A model generated the notes under the pieces. That model worked only from the letters and a program-made list of their open reading frames with translations, did no database searches and was not told where the DNA came from. Shown here piece after piece: positions 1 through 9,088 of a stretch of DNA of 64,000 bases (the first letter of the stretch is position 1; each line of letters opens with the position of its first letter). This DNA is from Luteimonas yindakuii. GTDB taxonomy: Bacteria > Pseudomonadota > Gammaproteobacteria > Xanthomonadales > Xanthomonadaceae. The stretch covers positions 806,001-870,000 of the forward strand of contig NZ_CP039383.2 in the NCBI RefSeq assembly GCF_004803715.2, in the 5' to 3' direction. The translations under genes and the position numbers were made by a program.

Positions 1-327
1 CAGTGCTGGCGAGGTGTCCGTGCTCAGCACCTCCCAGGTGGCGTCATCAAGCTCGCCGGTGGCTTCGAGCCCGCGTGCGGCCTGGAACCCGCGCAGCGCG
101 CGGGCCTGGTTGGACCCGGCAACGCCGTCGATCTCCCCCGGCGAGAAGCGTGCCCGTGCCAGCAGCACCTGCGCATGCAGCGGTCGGCTGACCTCCTCCT
201 GCGCGCCCGCTGTCTGCGTGGCCGCGCCATCCGGTGGCGTGGTCGATGTCGGTTGTGGCCGTGCCTCCTGGGCGAAGGCGGGAGCGCAACAGGCAAGCGA
301 GAGCAGCAGCACGGGAAACAGGCGCAT
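1..327 (-). CDS. Peptidoglycan-binding-domain protein, C-terminus beyond the window
   Basis: The gene is open to the left edge; 109 codons are visible. Residues 1-19 form a signal peptide (hydrophobic stretch ending AFA, then Gln). A Thr/Pro/Gln-rich linker follows. From about residue 50 comes a PG_binding_1-like motif: a helix (HAQVLLARARF), then SPGEIDGVAG, NQARALRGFQ and TGELDDATW, the usual periplasmic peptidoglycan-binding three-helix fold. The start is supported by AGGA about 8 bases upstream. In this group such N-termini usually precede an L,D-transpeptidase (YkuD) domain, but that part is not visible, so the enzymatic role is inference. Confidence 0.75.
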   Translation of the reverse strand, partial: MRLFPVLLLSLACCAPAFAQEARPQPTSTTPPDGAATQTAGAQEEVSRPLHAQVLLARARFSPGEIDGVAGSNQARALRGFQAARGLEATGELDDATWEVLSTDTSPAL

Positions 328-423
328 GGGAGATCCTGGAGAGGCGTTGGGCCGAACGATGGCGACGTCGGCGACAGCCACGCGTGAAGGCGCGCGCCGC
401 GTCCAGCGATGCACCACGCCGCG

Positions 424-699
424 CTAGCTGTTCGCGTCCTGCCGCCGCCGCTTGATCATCGTGAGCACCTGCCCGACCACCGCGGTGATCAGGATCAGCA
501 CGTTGGTCACCACGAACACCGGATTGGAGACCATCGCGCTGTAGATGATGAACAGCGTGGACGCGGCGATCTGGCCGACGAACAGCCACACCGAGACCGA
601 CTCCACGCTGTCGGCGATCCATTGCTTGCGGATCTGCCGGATGAGGGTGGCCATCAGCACCGCGGTCGCGGCCCAGCCGATCCAGTCGGCACCGCTCAT
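424..699 (-). CDS. SemiSWEET-like PQ-loop membrane protein
   Basis: A 91-residue protein with three hydrophobic segments (about residues 5-22, 38-57 and 62-82) ending in a basic cytoplasmic tail, KRRRQ. Length and layout match bacterial SemiSWEETs, which work as dimers of three-helix bundles and move small sugars across the inner membrane. The motif RQIRKQWIADSVESVSVW, with a Ser-rich turn after helix 1, is typical of the family; the substrate cannot be told. It lies downstream of modC on the same strand, 163 bases away, so it may be a separate unit. No strong ribosome-binding site is seen before the ATG. Confidence 0.75.
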   Translation of the reverse strand: MSGADWIGWAATAVLMATLIRQIRKQWIADSVESVSVWLFVGQIAASTLFIIYSAMVSNPVFVVTNVLILITAVVGQVLTMIKRRRQDANS

Positions 700-862
700 G
701 CGTAGGACCCGGCGTGTCTGCGGTTGTTGTCGATATCGGGTGCCAAGGTGTCGATCCTCCGCTGCGTCGCTGCGCCCGACCTGTTGCAGGCGCGCATCTG
801 GCCGGAGTTATCCATCGGACGGTGTGCATGTCCGGCGAAGAGCCGTCTTTCGCACGCGGCGC

Positions 863-1471
863 TCAGGCGAGGCGGTGCACCGCGCCGGCGAGGCGACGCA
901 CGTCGTCGAGGCTGTGGCTGACGTAGAGCATCGGCAGGCGGATCTCGTCACGCACGCGTTGCAGGTAGGGGATGAGTTCCTCGCGACGCTTCGGGTCCAG
1001 CGCCGACAGCGGCTCGTCGAACAGCAGCAGCGCCGGCTGCGACAGCAGCGCACGGCCGATCGCCACCCGTTGCGCCTCGCCACCGGAGAGGTTGGCGGTG
1101 CGACGGTCGAGCAGCGCGCCGATGCCAAGGAGTTCCACCACGGGAGCGAACGCGAAGCGCTCTTCGGCCCGCCGCGCGTAATGCAGGTTGGCACGCACGT
1201 CCAGATGCGGGAACAGGCGCGCATCCTGGAACACATAGCCCACGCGCCGGCGATGCGGCGGCAGGTCCACGCCCGCGGCGTGGTCGAACAGCACGCGGCC
1301 ATCGATCTCGATGCGGCCGGCACGCGGCCGCAGCAAGCCGGCGATGGCATTAAGCACGGACGTCTTGCCGGCCCCGGACGGCCCGGTCAGCGCGACCACG
1401 CGCGAGCTTTCGTCGATGCGCACCTGGCGGCGGAAACCGCCACGGACCAGCTCGATGTCGATGTGCAGCAT
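863..1471 (-). CDS. modC: Molybdate ABC transporter ATP-binding protein, short form
   Basis: This is the ATPase that powers molybdate uptake through ModB. Visible motifs are Walker A GPSGAGKT (residues 30-37), a Q-loop at FQD (81-83), the ABC signature LSGGE (128-132), Walker B ending FDEP (151-154) and the switch His in YVSHS (186). At 202 residues it ends right after the nucleotide-binding domain; the C-terminal TOBE/Mop domain found in classical ModC of about 350 residues is absent. No frame downstream restores such a domain. It starts 6 bases after the modB stop, as the last gene of the mod operon. The assignment to molybdate rests on modA and modB beside it. Confidence 0.88.
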   Translation of the reverse strand: MLHIDIELVRGGFRRQVRIDESSRVVALTGPSGAGKTSVLNAIAGLLRPRAGRIEIDGRVLFDHAAGVDLPPHRRRVGYVFQDARLFPHLDVRANLHYARRAEERFAFAPVVELLGIGALLDRRTANLSGGEAQRVAIGRALLSQPALLLFDEPLSALDPKRREELIPYLQRVRDEIRLPMLYVSHSLDDVRRLAGAVHRLA

Positions 1472-1477
1472 GGCGGC

Positions 1478-2161
1478 TCAGTCCGTCGCTTCGCCGCGTT
1501 GGCGCCGGACCAGCCAGTCCGACAGCAGCAGCGCGCCCAGCGACAGCGCCAGTGACACCGCGGCCAGGCGCCAGATGCCCGCTTCGCCACCGGGCACCTG
1601 CATCAGCCCGTACACCGCCGAGGCGATGGTCAGGGTCTCGCCCGGGATCGCCGACACGAAGGTGATGGTGGCGCCGAACTCGCCCAGCGCCTTGGCAAAC
1701 CCGAGCACCGCGCCGGCCACCACGCCCGGCCAGGCCAGTGGCAGCGTCACCGTGCGGAAGACCCGCCACGGCGATGCGCCGAGCGTGGACGCGGCCTGTT
1801 CCAGGCGGCGATCCACGTGCTCGATCGACAGCCGGATCGCACGCACCATCAGCGGAAAGCCCATGATCGCGCTGGCCAGCGCGGCGCCGGTCCAGCGGAA
1901 CGCGAACTCGATACCGAACATGCCCAGCATGCGGCCGATCGCGCCCTGGTGGCCGAAGCCCACCAGCAGCAGGTAGCCCACCACCACCGGCGGCAGCACC
2001 AGCGGCAGATGGATCACCGCATCCAGCAGCGCCTTGCCGGGAAAGCGCCGGCGCGCCAGCAACCAGCCGGCGGCGACCGCAAACGGCAGGCTGGCCAGCG
2101 CTGCCACCAGGGCGACGCGCAGGCTCAGCGCGACGATTTCCCATTCGGCGGGCGTCAGCAT
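1478..2161 (-). CDS. modB: Molybdate ABC transporter permease
   Basis: An inner-membrane permease of 227 residues with five or six hydrophobic helices, within the usual ModB length. The cytoplasmic EAA-type loop is visible in the segment EQAASTLGASPWRVFRTV, which couples to ModC. The start at 2161 (MLTPAEWE) was chosen because it lies 7 bases after the modA stop and begins the family-typical N-terminus; an upstream in-frame Met would add a very basic stretch overlapping modA. The typical ModB segment KALGEFGATITFVSAIPGET is present. It is co-transcribed with modA and modC. Confidence 0.92.
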   Translation of the reverse strand: MLTPAEWEIVALSLRVALVAALASLPFAVAAGWLLARRRFPGKALLDAVIHLPLVLPPVVVGYLLLVGFGHQGAIGRMLGMFGIEFAFRWTGAALASAIMGFPLMVRAIRLSIEHVDRRLEQAASTLGASPWRVFRTVTLPLAWPGVVAGAVLGFAKALGEFGATITFVSAIPGETLTIASAVYGLMQVPGGEAGIWRLAAVSLALSLGALLLSDWLVRRQRGEATD

Positions 2162-2168
2162 GCGGCGC

Positions 2169-2954
2169 TCACGGTGCGGTGAATCCACGGGCGCGGAAGA
2201 TCGCCTGCGCCGCCGGCGTTTGCAGCCAGTCGACGAATGCCGCGGCCTGTGCATGCGTGCTGCGCGCGATCCGTGCGGCCGGGTAGACGATCGGCGGATG
2301 GCTGCCTGGGGGGAAGGTCGCGACCACGCGCACGGATGGCTCCGCCAGCGCGTCGCTGGCGTACACCACGCCCAGCGGGGCCTCGCCGCGCGCGACCAGC
2401 ATCAGTGCCGCGCGCACGTTGTCGGTCTCTGCGACATGCGCGGCGACGCCGTCCCACAGCGACAGCGATTGCAGCGCGGCCTTCGCATAGCGCCCCGCGG
2501 GCACGCTGGCGGTCGTGGCAAGCGCAAGCCGGCCGCCGTGCAGGCGGGCGACGAGATCCGTGCCGGGCGCGAGGGCGACGGCGGAGGTGTCGCCGCCGGC
2601 GTGGGCGACCAGCACCAGCGTGTTGCCGAACAGCACATGGCGATCGCCGGCAGCGACGTGCCCGCGCTGTTGCAGCCAGTCCATCCACGCGAGGTCGGCG
2701 GATACGAACACGTCCGCGGGTGCGCCGCGGTCGATCTGGCGGGCAAGCGCCGGGCTTGCGGCATACGACACCCGCACCAGCTGGCCGGTCTGCGCGTGGA
2801 AGCCCTCGGTGGCGACGTCCATCGCATCCTTCAGGCTGGCGGCGGCGAATACGGTGAGTGCCGGGGCGGTGTCGGCATCCTTCCCGCGCGGTACGCAGCC
2901 CGCCAACAGTGCAAGCAGCACCAGCATCGCGGCAAGGCGCCGGACCAGCCTCAT
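2169..2954 (-). CDS. modA: Molybdate-binding periplasmic lipoprotein
   Basis: The solute-binding protein of the molybdate transporter, 261 residues. The N-terminus is a lipoprotein signal (hydrophobic run ending LLAGC, Cys19-20 region), so it is probably anchored in the membrane rather than free. Family landmarks follow: FAAASLKDAMD early, GAPADVFVSAD, FGNTLVLVAH, and the hinge/ligand region SVPAGRYAKAAL. The ATG overlaps the stop of the upstream lipoprotein gene by four bases (ATGA), showing tight translational coupling. It could in principle bind tungstate as well; sequence alone does not separate the two. Confidence 0.92.
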   Translation of the reverse strand: MRLVRRLAAMLVLLALLAGCVPRGKDADTAPALTVFAAASLKDAMDVATEGFHAQTGQLVRVSYAASPALARQIDRGAPADVFVSADLAWMDWLQQRGHVAAGDRHVLFGNTLVLVAHAGGDTSAVALAPGTDLVARLHGGRLALATTASVPAGRYAKAALQSLSLWDGVAAHVAETDNVRAALMLVARGEAPLGVVYASDALAEPSVRVVATFPPGSHPPIVYPAARIARSTHAQAAAFVDWLQTPAAQAIFRARGFTAP

Positions 2955-3514
2955 GGCGCGACGACCACGGTCAGGGTGTGCAGCCCGGACAGGCTGCGTG
3001 CGTCGTCGAGGTCGCCGTCCACCAGCAGCAGCGGCGCGTCGGCAAGGCCGGGCACGTCGCCGTTGCAGCGATCGACCACGTCGATGGCCGGGCCGCCGGG
3101 TGCGGGGTCGAGTTCGGCCAGCGAGAACAGCACCCGGCGCCCGTCGCGTGCCTGCGCCAGCACGTAGCGCGACAGCTGCGGGCCATGCAGCGGGCCTGCG
3201 GGCACCGATCCGGTGGCACGCAACAGCTCGAACAGCGGCACGCCTTCGCAGTGCAAGGTCCGTTCTGCGGCCCTCGCGGTGATCCGCCTGCGCGGGACGC
3301 TGGACAACGTCATGGCATCCAGCGGTACCGCCACCGGTGACGGCACCGCCGGGGCCCGCGGCACGGAAGCACGCAGGCGCGGGTCGTGGGCGGTGGTGCA
3401 GGAGGGGAACGTGGCAGCCGGGCCTGCCCCGGCGTTGCGCGCCGGCAGATGCCCGGCACAGCCGGCCAGCAGGACGATCGGCAACAGCAGGCTGAGGCGG
3501 GCAAAAGCGTGCAT
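2951..3514 (-). CDS. Lipoprotein with degenerate molybdopterin-oxidoreductase-like fold
   Basis: A 187-residue protein whose signal ends LLAGC, so it is a predicted lipoprotein. The second half resembles the sulfite-oxidase-type molybdopterin-binding fold in a reduced form: EGVPLFELLRATG, then SRYVLAQARDGRRVLFSLAELDP, then PLLLVDGD before a beta-strand-rich end. Small proteins of this kind commonly accompany mod operons in this bacterial group. The conserved Cys that ligates molybdenum in true sulfite oxidases is not in the expected place, so enzyme activity is doubtful; cofactor or metal handling is inference. First gene of the mod operon, with a four-base overlap with modA. No strong SD is visible; a possible -10 (TAGACT) lies at 3541-3546. 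Confidence 0.7.
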   Translation of the reverse strand: MHAFARLSLLLPIVLLAGCAGHLPARNAGAGPAATFPSCTTAHDPRLRASVPRAPAVPSPVAVPLDAMTLSSVPRRRITARAAERTLHCEGVPLFELLRATGSVPAGPLHGPQLSRYVLAQARDGRRVLFSLAELDPAPGGPAIDVVDRCNGDVPGLADAPLLLVDGDLDDARSLSGLHTLTVVVAP

Positions 3515-3600
3515 GCGGCGCTCGCGGGCGACTGCGCTGCAGTCTACGCAGTCAGCCGTTCACTGCATGCGGCCCGCGTGCCGGGCCGCCGGGCCACGAC

Positions 3601-4422
3601 TCAGTCGGCGTCGCCGGCAGAGAGCGCATCGTTGAGCAGCGCTGCAAGACGGGCCCCGCCCAGCGCGATCTGGCGTTCGGCCACCGGCCGCCAGGTGGCG
3701 ATATAGGCACCGTCGATCTTCGGCCGCGGCGGATAGACACCCTCGGTCGTGGCAACGCGACACGAGCCCTCCGCCCAGCTCACCGGATCACCGGCTTCGG
3801 CGGCCACCGGTGCAGTACCCACCAGCCGCGCAAGTTGGGCACTTTCGCTTTCCCGCATGTCGCGGAACAGGCCGCTGTCCCACAGCGAGTGCAGGTTGGT
3901 GCCGCGGCCGTCGCGGGTGCCGTCGGGCTGGCTGATCTGGGTGTCGTTGCCGCCACGGTCGTGCCCGTAGCCGGCGTGCATCGGCTGGTGCACGTCGCCA
4001 ACGAAATGGACCACGAACTTCAGCGCCTGGCGGCGTGCCTCCAGCGGTTGCGTGGTGTCGGCAAGGATCGCGGCCTGCGCGCGGATCGCCTCGACCACGC
4101 AACCCCCGGCACGGCAATCGCGCCCGGCGTCGTAGTCGCAGTCCTGCTCGGCGATGTTGACGTAATGCCAGCTGGCGGAGCGGCGGCCGAGGTCGGGATC
4201 GCTGGCGCGCAGCTCGTCGGCCCAGTTGGCCACGCCGGCAAGCGTCGGCTCGGTCTCGCCCTCGAGCAGCGCGTCCACCTGCGCGCGCGCCTGCGGCTGC
4301 AGGCCGGCTTCGGCGATATCGGCGACCAGGCGATGGCCGCGTGGCCCCCAGGCATGGGCGGGCGAGGAGGCCAGCACGAGGCCGGCGGCGAGGGTGGCGA
4401 TGGCGAGAGCAGTCCGGGTCAT
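3601..4422 (-). CDS. S1/P1-family nuclease, secreted
   Basis: A zinc-dependent single-strand nuclease (or 3'-nucleotidase) of 273 residues. A signal peptide occupies residues 1-24 (ending AHA), so the mature protein begins with Trp25, the residue whose amino group binds zinc in this family. Further zinc-ligand motifs are visible: GPRGH (His30), NWADE, SWHYVN, HFVGDVHQPMH, and NLHSLWD. The start was fixed at 4422 by this signal peptide. There is no Shine-Dalgarno sequence; instead TAGAAT sits 7 bases before the ATG, which suggests a leaderless mRNA. It probably acts in the periplasm or outside the cell in nucleic acid scavenging (inference). Confidence 0.92.
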   Translation of the reverse strand: MTRTALAIATLAAGLVLASSPAHAWGPRGHRLVADIAEAGLQPQARAQVDALLEGETEPTLAGVANWADELRASDPDLGRRSASWHYVNIAEQDCDYDAGRDCRAGGCVVEAIRAQAAILADTTQPLEARRQALKFVVHFVGDVHQPMHAGYGHDRGGNDTQISQPDGTRDGRGTNLHSLWDSGLFRDMRESESAQLARLVGTAPVAAEAGDPVSWAEGSCRVATTEGVYPPRPKIDGAYIATWRPVAERQIALGGARLAALLNDALSAGDAD

Positions 4423-4429
4423 GCCGGCG

Positions 4430-4435
4430 ATTCTA
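4430..4435 (-). promoter_or_regulatory. -10 element (TAGAAT) 7 bases before the S1 nuclease ATG
   Basis: On the minus strand TAGAAT is followed by seven bases and then the ATG at 4422. A start point 6-8 bases after the hexamer would place the first transcribed base at or beside the A of the ATG, giving a leaderless transcript. No clear -35 box is seen. Confidence 0.5.
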
Positions 4436-4480
4436 CCGGCATGACCCGCTGCACCCCTGAACTCAGGCCACTCGCGCGAC

Positions 4481-5101
4481 TCAGAAGCGGTGCACGTAGG
4501 CCGCGCCGTAGACCCACGGATCGATGCTGGCGGTGCCGAGCTTCGCGCCATCCAGCCGCACGCTGCTGTCGATGTCGATCCAGCGCGCGTCGATGCGCAG
4601 CGCGCCGCCATTGCCGAGGCGGATATCCACGCCGGCGTGCGCGGCCAGGCCCCAGGAATCACCGAGCTCGAGATCGGCGCCGGCCAGCGCACCGCGGGTG
4701 TCCTCGCTGAAGAAGGTCGTGTAGTTCACGCCCAGCCCGAGCAGCGGCGAGACCTTGCCGCCGTTGTTGAAGTGGTACTGCAGGCTGACCGTCGGCGGCA
4801 GGTGCTTCGTGGTAGCCACGGTGCCGAGCCCGGCGATCGCGATGTCGTGCTGGAACGGCAGCGCCGCGAGCACCTCGATGCCCAGTGCGTCTCGGACGAA
4901 GTATTCCAGCGCGATGGTCGGGCGCACGTTCGAATCGACCGACACCGGCAGGGTGCCGGCGGCGAGGGTGCCGTTGTCGGACTTCGGGTCGACGTTGTGC
5001 GCACCGACGGCGACGGTCCAGTCGCCGGCCGACTGGGCGGCGGCGGGGACGGCGGCAGCGGCAAGTGCAAGCGCAAGCAGGGAGGAGCTGATCAGTCGCA
5101 T
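4481..5101 (-). CDS. ompW: OmpW-family outer membrane protein
   Basis: A small eight-stranded beta-barrel protein, 206 residues including a signal peptide (1-22, ending PAAAQ). The family pattern is clear: GDWTVAVGAHNVDPKSDNG near the start, RPTIALEYFVRDALGIEVLAALPF, the LPPTVSLQYHF strand, and a C-terminal Phe (YVHRF), the outer-membrane assembly signal. OmpW proteins form narrow hydrophobic channels. The start at 5101 was chosen because it begins the signal peptide; an upstream in-frame Met would put a charged segment first. A perfect FNR-type box 71 bases upstream suggests oxygen-responsive control, as known for ompW in enteric bacteria. Confidence 0.93.
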   Translation of the reverse strand: MRLISSSLLALALAAAAVPAAAQSAGDWTVAVGAHNVDPKSDNGTLAAGTLPVSVDSNVRPTIALEYFVRDALGIEVLAALPFQHDIAIAGLGTVATTKHLPPTVSLQYHFNNGGKVSPLLGLGVNYTTFFSEDTRGALAGADLELGDSWGLAAHAGVDIRLGNGGALRIDARWIDIDSSVRLDGAKLGTASIDPWVYGAAYVHRF

Positions 5102-5143
5102 GGGGGACGTTCCGTTCTCTTGTTGGTTGTTCGGGACGCCGCC

Positions 5144-5149
5144 AGTGTC
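5144..5149 (-). promoter_or_regulatory. Possible -10 element of ompW
   Basis: If the FNR-type box centred at 5178.5 sits at -41.5, the ompW start point falls near 5137. The bases at -12 to -7 then read GACACT on the minus strand, which keeps the key A and final T of a -10 box. Weak on its own; the exact class II spacing is what supports it. Confidence 0.35.
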
Positions 5150-5171
5150 CGCATCACTCGCGTGTCGCGCC

Positions 5172-5185
5172 TTGATCGCGATCAA
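5172..5185. promoter_or_regulatory. FNR/ANR-type binding site between ompW and gap
   Basis: TTGAT-CGCG-ATCAA is a perfect match to the FNR-family consensus TTGAT-N4-ATCAA. It lies 71 bases upstream of the ompW ATG and about 37 bases before the gap -10 box, so it could serve either gene. Placement relative to the putative ompW -10 fits class II activation. Confidence 0.7.
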
Positions 5186-5199
5186 GCGGGGGGCCTTGA

Positions 5200-6291
<1,092 letters not shown>

Positions 6292-6312
6292 CCGCTGCCG
6301 CATGCGTTGCCC

Positions 6313-6343
6313 GAAGCCCCGCCACTGGCGGGGCTTCTTGTTT
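6313..6343 (+). terminator. Rho-independent terminator after gap
   Basis: Perfect 11-base stem (GAAGCCCCGCC at 6313-6323 with GGCGGGGCTTC at 6327-6337), loop ACT, followed by TTGTTTG. It separates gap from the downstream membrane gene. Confidence 0.8.
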
Positions 6344-6400
6344 GTGCGACCGGTTGGGTAAGGTGTGCGCTGCGCCGGCCGGCGCACAACGGATGCGCCG

Positions 6401-9088
6401 ATGATGGAACTGCTGGTGCTGGTCGGAATGGCGGTGCTGGCGATGCCGGTGCTGCTGGTGGTGGCGCTGGTGAAGCTGTCGGGCCTGCACCAGCGCGTCG
6501 TCGAGCTCGAGGTCGCGGTCGATGGCTTGCGACGGGCGCCGGCGGCCGCGCACGCGACGCCCGCATCGGCGGATCCCATGTCCCTGGTGGCCAGCTCGCC
6601 GGTGCGCGAAGCCGATGTGCCGCCGCGGCCGCAATCCGTCGCGCCGCGCGTCGAGGCACCGCCATCGCCGGCATCGCAGCCGTATGCGACGGCCGAACCC
6701 GGGACTGCTGGACAGGCACGCACCGCGCCCACCGGCGACCTGCCGCCGCCGCGATCCACCCCCCGGCCGCCGTCGCCGCCGGACATCCTGCAGCGTGCCG
6801 CCGCGGCAGTGCGCCGCTGGTTCACCAGCGGCAACGTGCCGGTCAAGGTCGGCATGCTGGTGCTGCTGGCCGGCGTGGGCGCGCTGCTGAAGTACGCCAG
6901 CGACCAGGGCTGGCTGGCGGTGCCGGTCGGCCTGCGCCTGGCCGCGGTGGCCGCGGCCGCGGTCGCCGGGCTGGTGTTCGGCTGGCGACGGCGCGAGAGC
7001 CACCGCAGCTTCGCGCTCAGCGTGCAGGGCGGGATGATCGGCATCCTGCTGCTGGTGGTGTTCGCGGCGTACCGGCAGTTCGATCTGCTGCCGCCCGCGG
7101 TGGCGTTCGCCGCCAGCGTGGTGCTGATCGCGGCGATGGGCGTGCTGGCGGTCGTGCAGAACGCGCGCGCGCTGGCGGTATTCGCGATCCTCGCCGGCTT
7201 CCTGGCGCCGATCTGGCTGTCGACCGGTGCCGGCAACCACGTCGCGCTGTTCGCCTATTACGCGCTGCTCAATGGCGCAATCCTCGCCATCGCGTGGTTC
7301 CGTGCCTGGCGCGAGCTCAACCTGCTCGGATTCGCCTTCACCTTCGGCATCGGGGCGCTGTGGGGCGCGCTGTCGTACGCGCCTGCGCACTACGCCTCGG
7401 CGCAGTTCTTCCTTGCGTTGTTCTTTGTCTTCTACCTGCTGATCCCACTGCTGTACGCGCGTCGACGCGCACCCGCGCGGCGCGACATCGTCGATGGTGC
7501 GCTCGTCTTCGGCACCCCGCTGGTGGCGTTTTCGCTGCAGGCGGGGCTGTTGCACGAACAGACCATGACGCTGGCCCTGTGCGCCCTCGGCGTGGCTGCG
7601 CTGTACGCGCTGCTGGCGCGGGCCTTGTTGCGACGCGCCGGGCTCGCAGTGCTGGTGCAGGCCTACGCGCTGCTGGCGGTCGGCTTCGCCACGCTGGCCG
7701 TGCCGCTGGCGTTGTCGGCGCAGGCCACCGCCTGCGTGTTCGCACTGGAAGGCGCGGCGCTGGTCTGGCTCGGACTGCGCCAGCAGCGTCGCTGGCCGCG
7801 GGTGTCGGGGCTTGGCCTGCAGGCGGCTGCGGCGATGGCATTCCTGGCGGGCGGGGCGTTGCCGTTCGCTGCGGTGGTCGTGCCGTTCGCCCATGGTCGC
7901 TTCGCCGGCGGCATCCTCATCGCACTGGCCGGGCTGGCCACGGCCTGGTGTTACCGGCGGGCGGGGTCGAGCTTGCCCGCCGGCATCGCCTACGGCTGGG
8001 GACTCGCGTGGTGGCTGGGCATCTGGACTTCCGAACTGTTGCGGGTGGCGCCGGCGCCGGTCGAGCCGGACGTGCTGCTGGTGCTGGCCATTGGCACCGG
8101 CTGGCTGGCGGCCGAGCTGCATCGTCGTCATCCGGTACGCCTGCTCGCGGCCACATTCTTCGCCGCCCTGCTGGTGGCCGCGCCGTTGGCGTTGTGGCAG
8201 GCCGCCGCCCACGCGCAACCGTTTGCGGGCCACGGTGTCTGGGCCTGGGCGCTGTTCGTGGTCGCCGGCCTGCGTGGACTGGTCTGCCTGCGCGCCGGCG
8301 ACGCGGGGATTGCGCGTGCGGCGCAGTTCGCGTGGTGGCTGTTGTGGCCGCTGGTGCTGTCGCTGCTCGGCAGCTGGCTGGTCGGGCGCTTCGAACTTGG
8401 CGACGGCTGGTGGTCGCTGGCGGTGGTGGCGCCGTGGCTGGCGGTGGCTGCGCTGGCGGGGTGGCGCTGGTCGTGGATCGCGCAGCCGCTCGGGCACACG
8501 TTCAACCCCGCGCGCGCCGCGCTGCGGCTGACGCTGTGCGTGGTGCTGCTGCTGTGGTGGCTGCCGGCGCTGCGCAGTGCCGGCGATCCCGCGCCGCTAC
8601 CGTGGTTGGCCGTGCTCAATCCGCTCGACCTTGCCCAGCTCGCCGTACTGGTGCTGCTCGCGCGCTGGCTGTGGTCGGACGACGCACCGGCCGCGTGGAC
8701 CCGCCATCGCCTGCCGCTGCTGGCGGCACTCGGTTTCCTGCTGCTGACCGCGATCACCCTGCGCGGCGCCCATCACTGGGGTGGCGTGGCCTGGGATGCG
8801 CGACTGCCGTCCAGTGGCCTCGCGCAGGCTTCATTGACCGTGGTCTGGAGCGTGCTCGGCGTGCTCGGCTGGGTGTTTGGTTCCCGACGCGCGCAACGCG
8901 CGCTGTGGCTGGCCGGCGCGCTGCTGATGGCGGTGGTGCTGGCCAAACTGGTGCTGGTCGACCGCGACCATCTCGGCAACCTGTGGGGCATCGCCTCCTT
9001 CATTGCCTACGGCCTGCTGTGCACGGTGGTGGGCTTCTTCGCGCCGGCGCCGCCGCGCACCGTCCACGCCACGGAGCAACCCGCATGA
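6401..9088 (+). CDS. DUF2339 multi-spanning membrane protein
   Basis: A large predicted inner-membrane protein of 895 residues. After one N-terminal helix (about residues 3-24) and a short coiled segment with LHQRVVELEVAVDGL comes a Pro/Ala-rich linker (residues 45-140). The rest is a long series of hydrophobic helices, roughly two dozen, with conserved-looking turns such as NVPVKVGMLVLLAGVGALLK at the start of the membrane part. This matches the DUF2339 family; its biochemical function is unknown. The start is one of two adjacent ATGs at 6401/6404, without a strong ribosome-binding site. Its stop overlaps the next start by four bases (ATGA), so the two are coupled. Confidence 0.85.
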   Translation: MMELLVLVGMAVLAMPVLLVVALVKLSGLHQRVVELEVAVDGLRRAPAAAHATPASADPMSLVASSPVREADVPPRPQSVAPRVEAPPSPASQPYATAEPGTAGQARTAPTGDLPPPRSTPRPPSPPDILQRAAAAVRRWFTSGNVPVKVGMLVLLAGVGALLKYASDQGWLAVPVGLRLAAVAAAAVAGLVFGWRRRESHRSFALSVQGGMIGILLLVVFAAYRQFDLLPPAVAFAASVVLIAAMGVLAVVQNARALAVFAILAGFLAPIWLSTGAGNHVALFAYYALLNGAILAIAWFRAWRELNLLGFAFTFGIGALWGALSYAPAHYASAQFFLALFFVFYLLIPLLYARRRAPARRDIVDGALVFGTPLVAFSLQAGLLHEQTMTLALCALGVAALYALLARALLRRAGLAVLVQAYALLAVGFATLAVPLALSAQATACVFALEGAALVWLGLRQQRRWPRVSGLGLQAAAAMAFLAGGALPFAAVVVPFAHGRFAGGILIALAGLATAWCYRRAGSSLPAGIAYGWGLAWWLGIWTSELLRVAPAPVEPDVLLVLAIGTGWLAAELHRRHPVRLLAATFFAALLVAAPLALWQAAAHAQPFAGHGVWAWALFVVAGLRGLVCLRAGDAGIARAAQFAWWLLWPLVLSLLGSWLVGRFELGDGWWSLAVVAPWLAVAALAGWRWSWIAQPLGHTFNPARAALRLTLCVVLLLWWLPALRSAGDPAPLPWLAVLNPLDLAQLAVLVLLARWLWSDDAPAAWTRHRLPLLAALGFLLLTAITLRGAHHWGGVAWDARLPSSGLAQASLTVVWSVLGVLGWVFGSRRAQRALWLAGALLMAVVLAKLVLVDRDHLGNLWGIASFIAYGLLCTVVGFFAPAPPRTVHATEQPA

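Noticed and set aside
700..862. A possible frameshifted TOBE domain of ModC
   Set aside because: No minus-strand frame in this segment gives the small beta-domain pattern; ModC has a clean stop after the ATPase domain.
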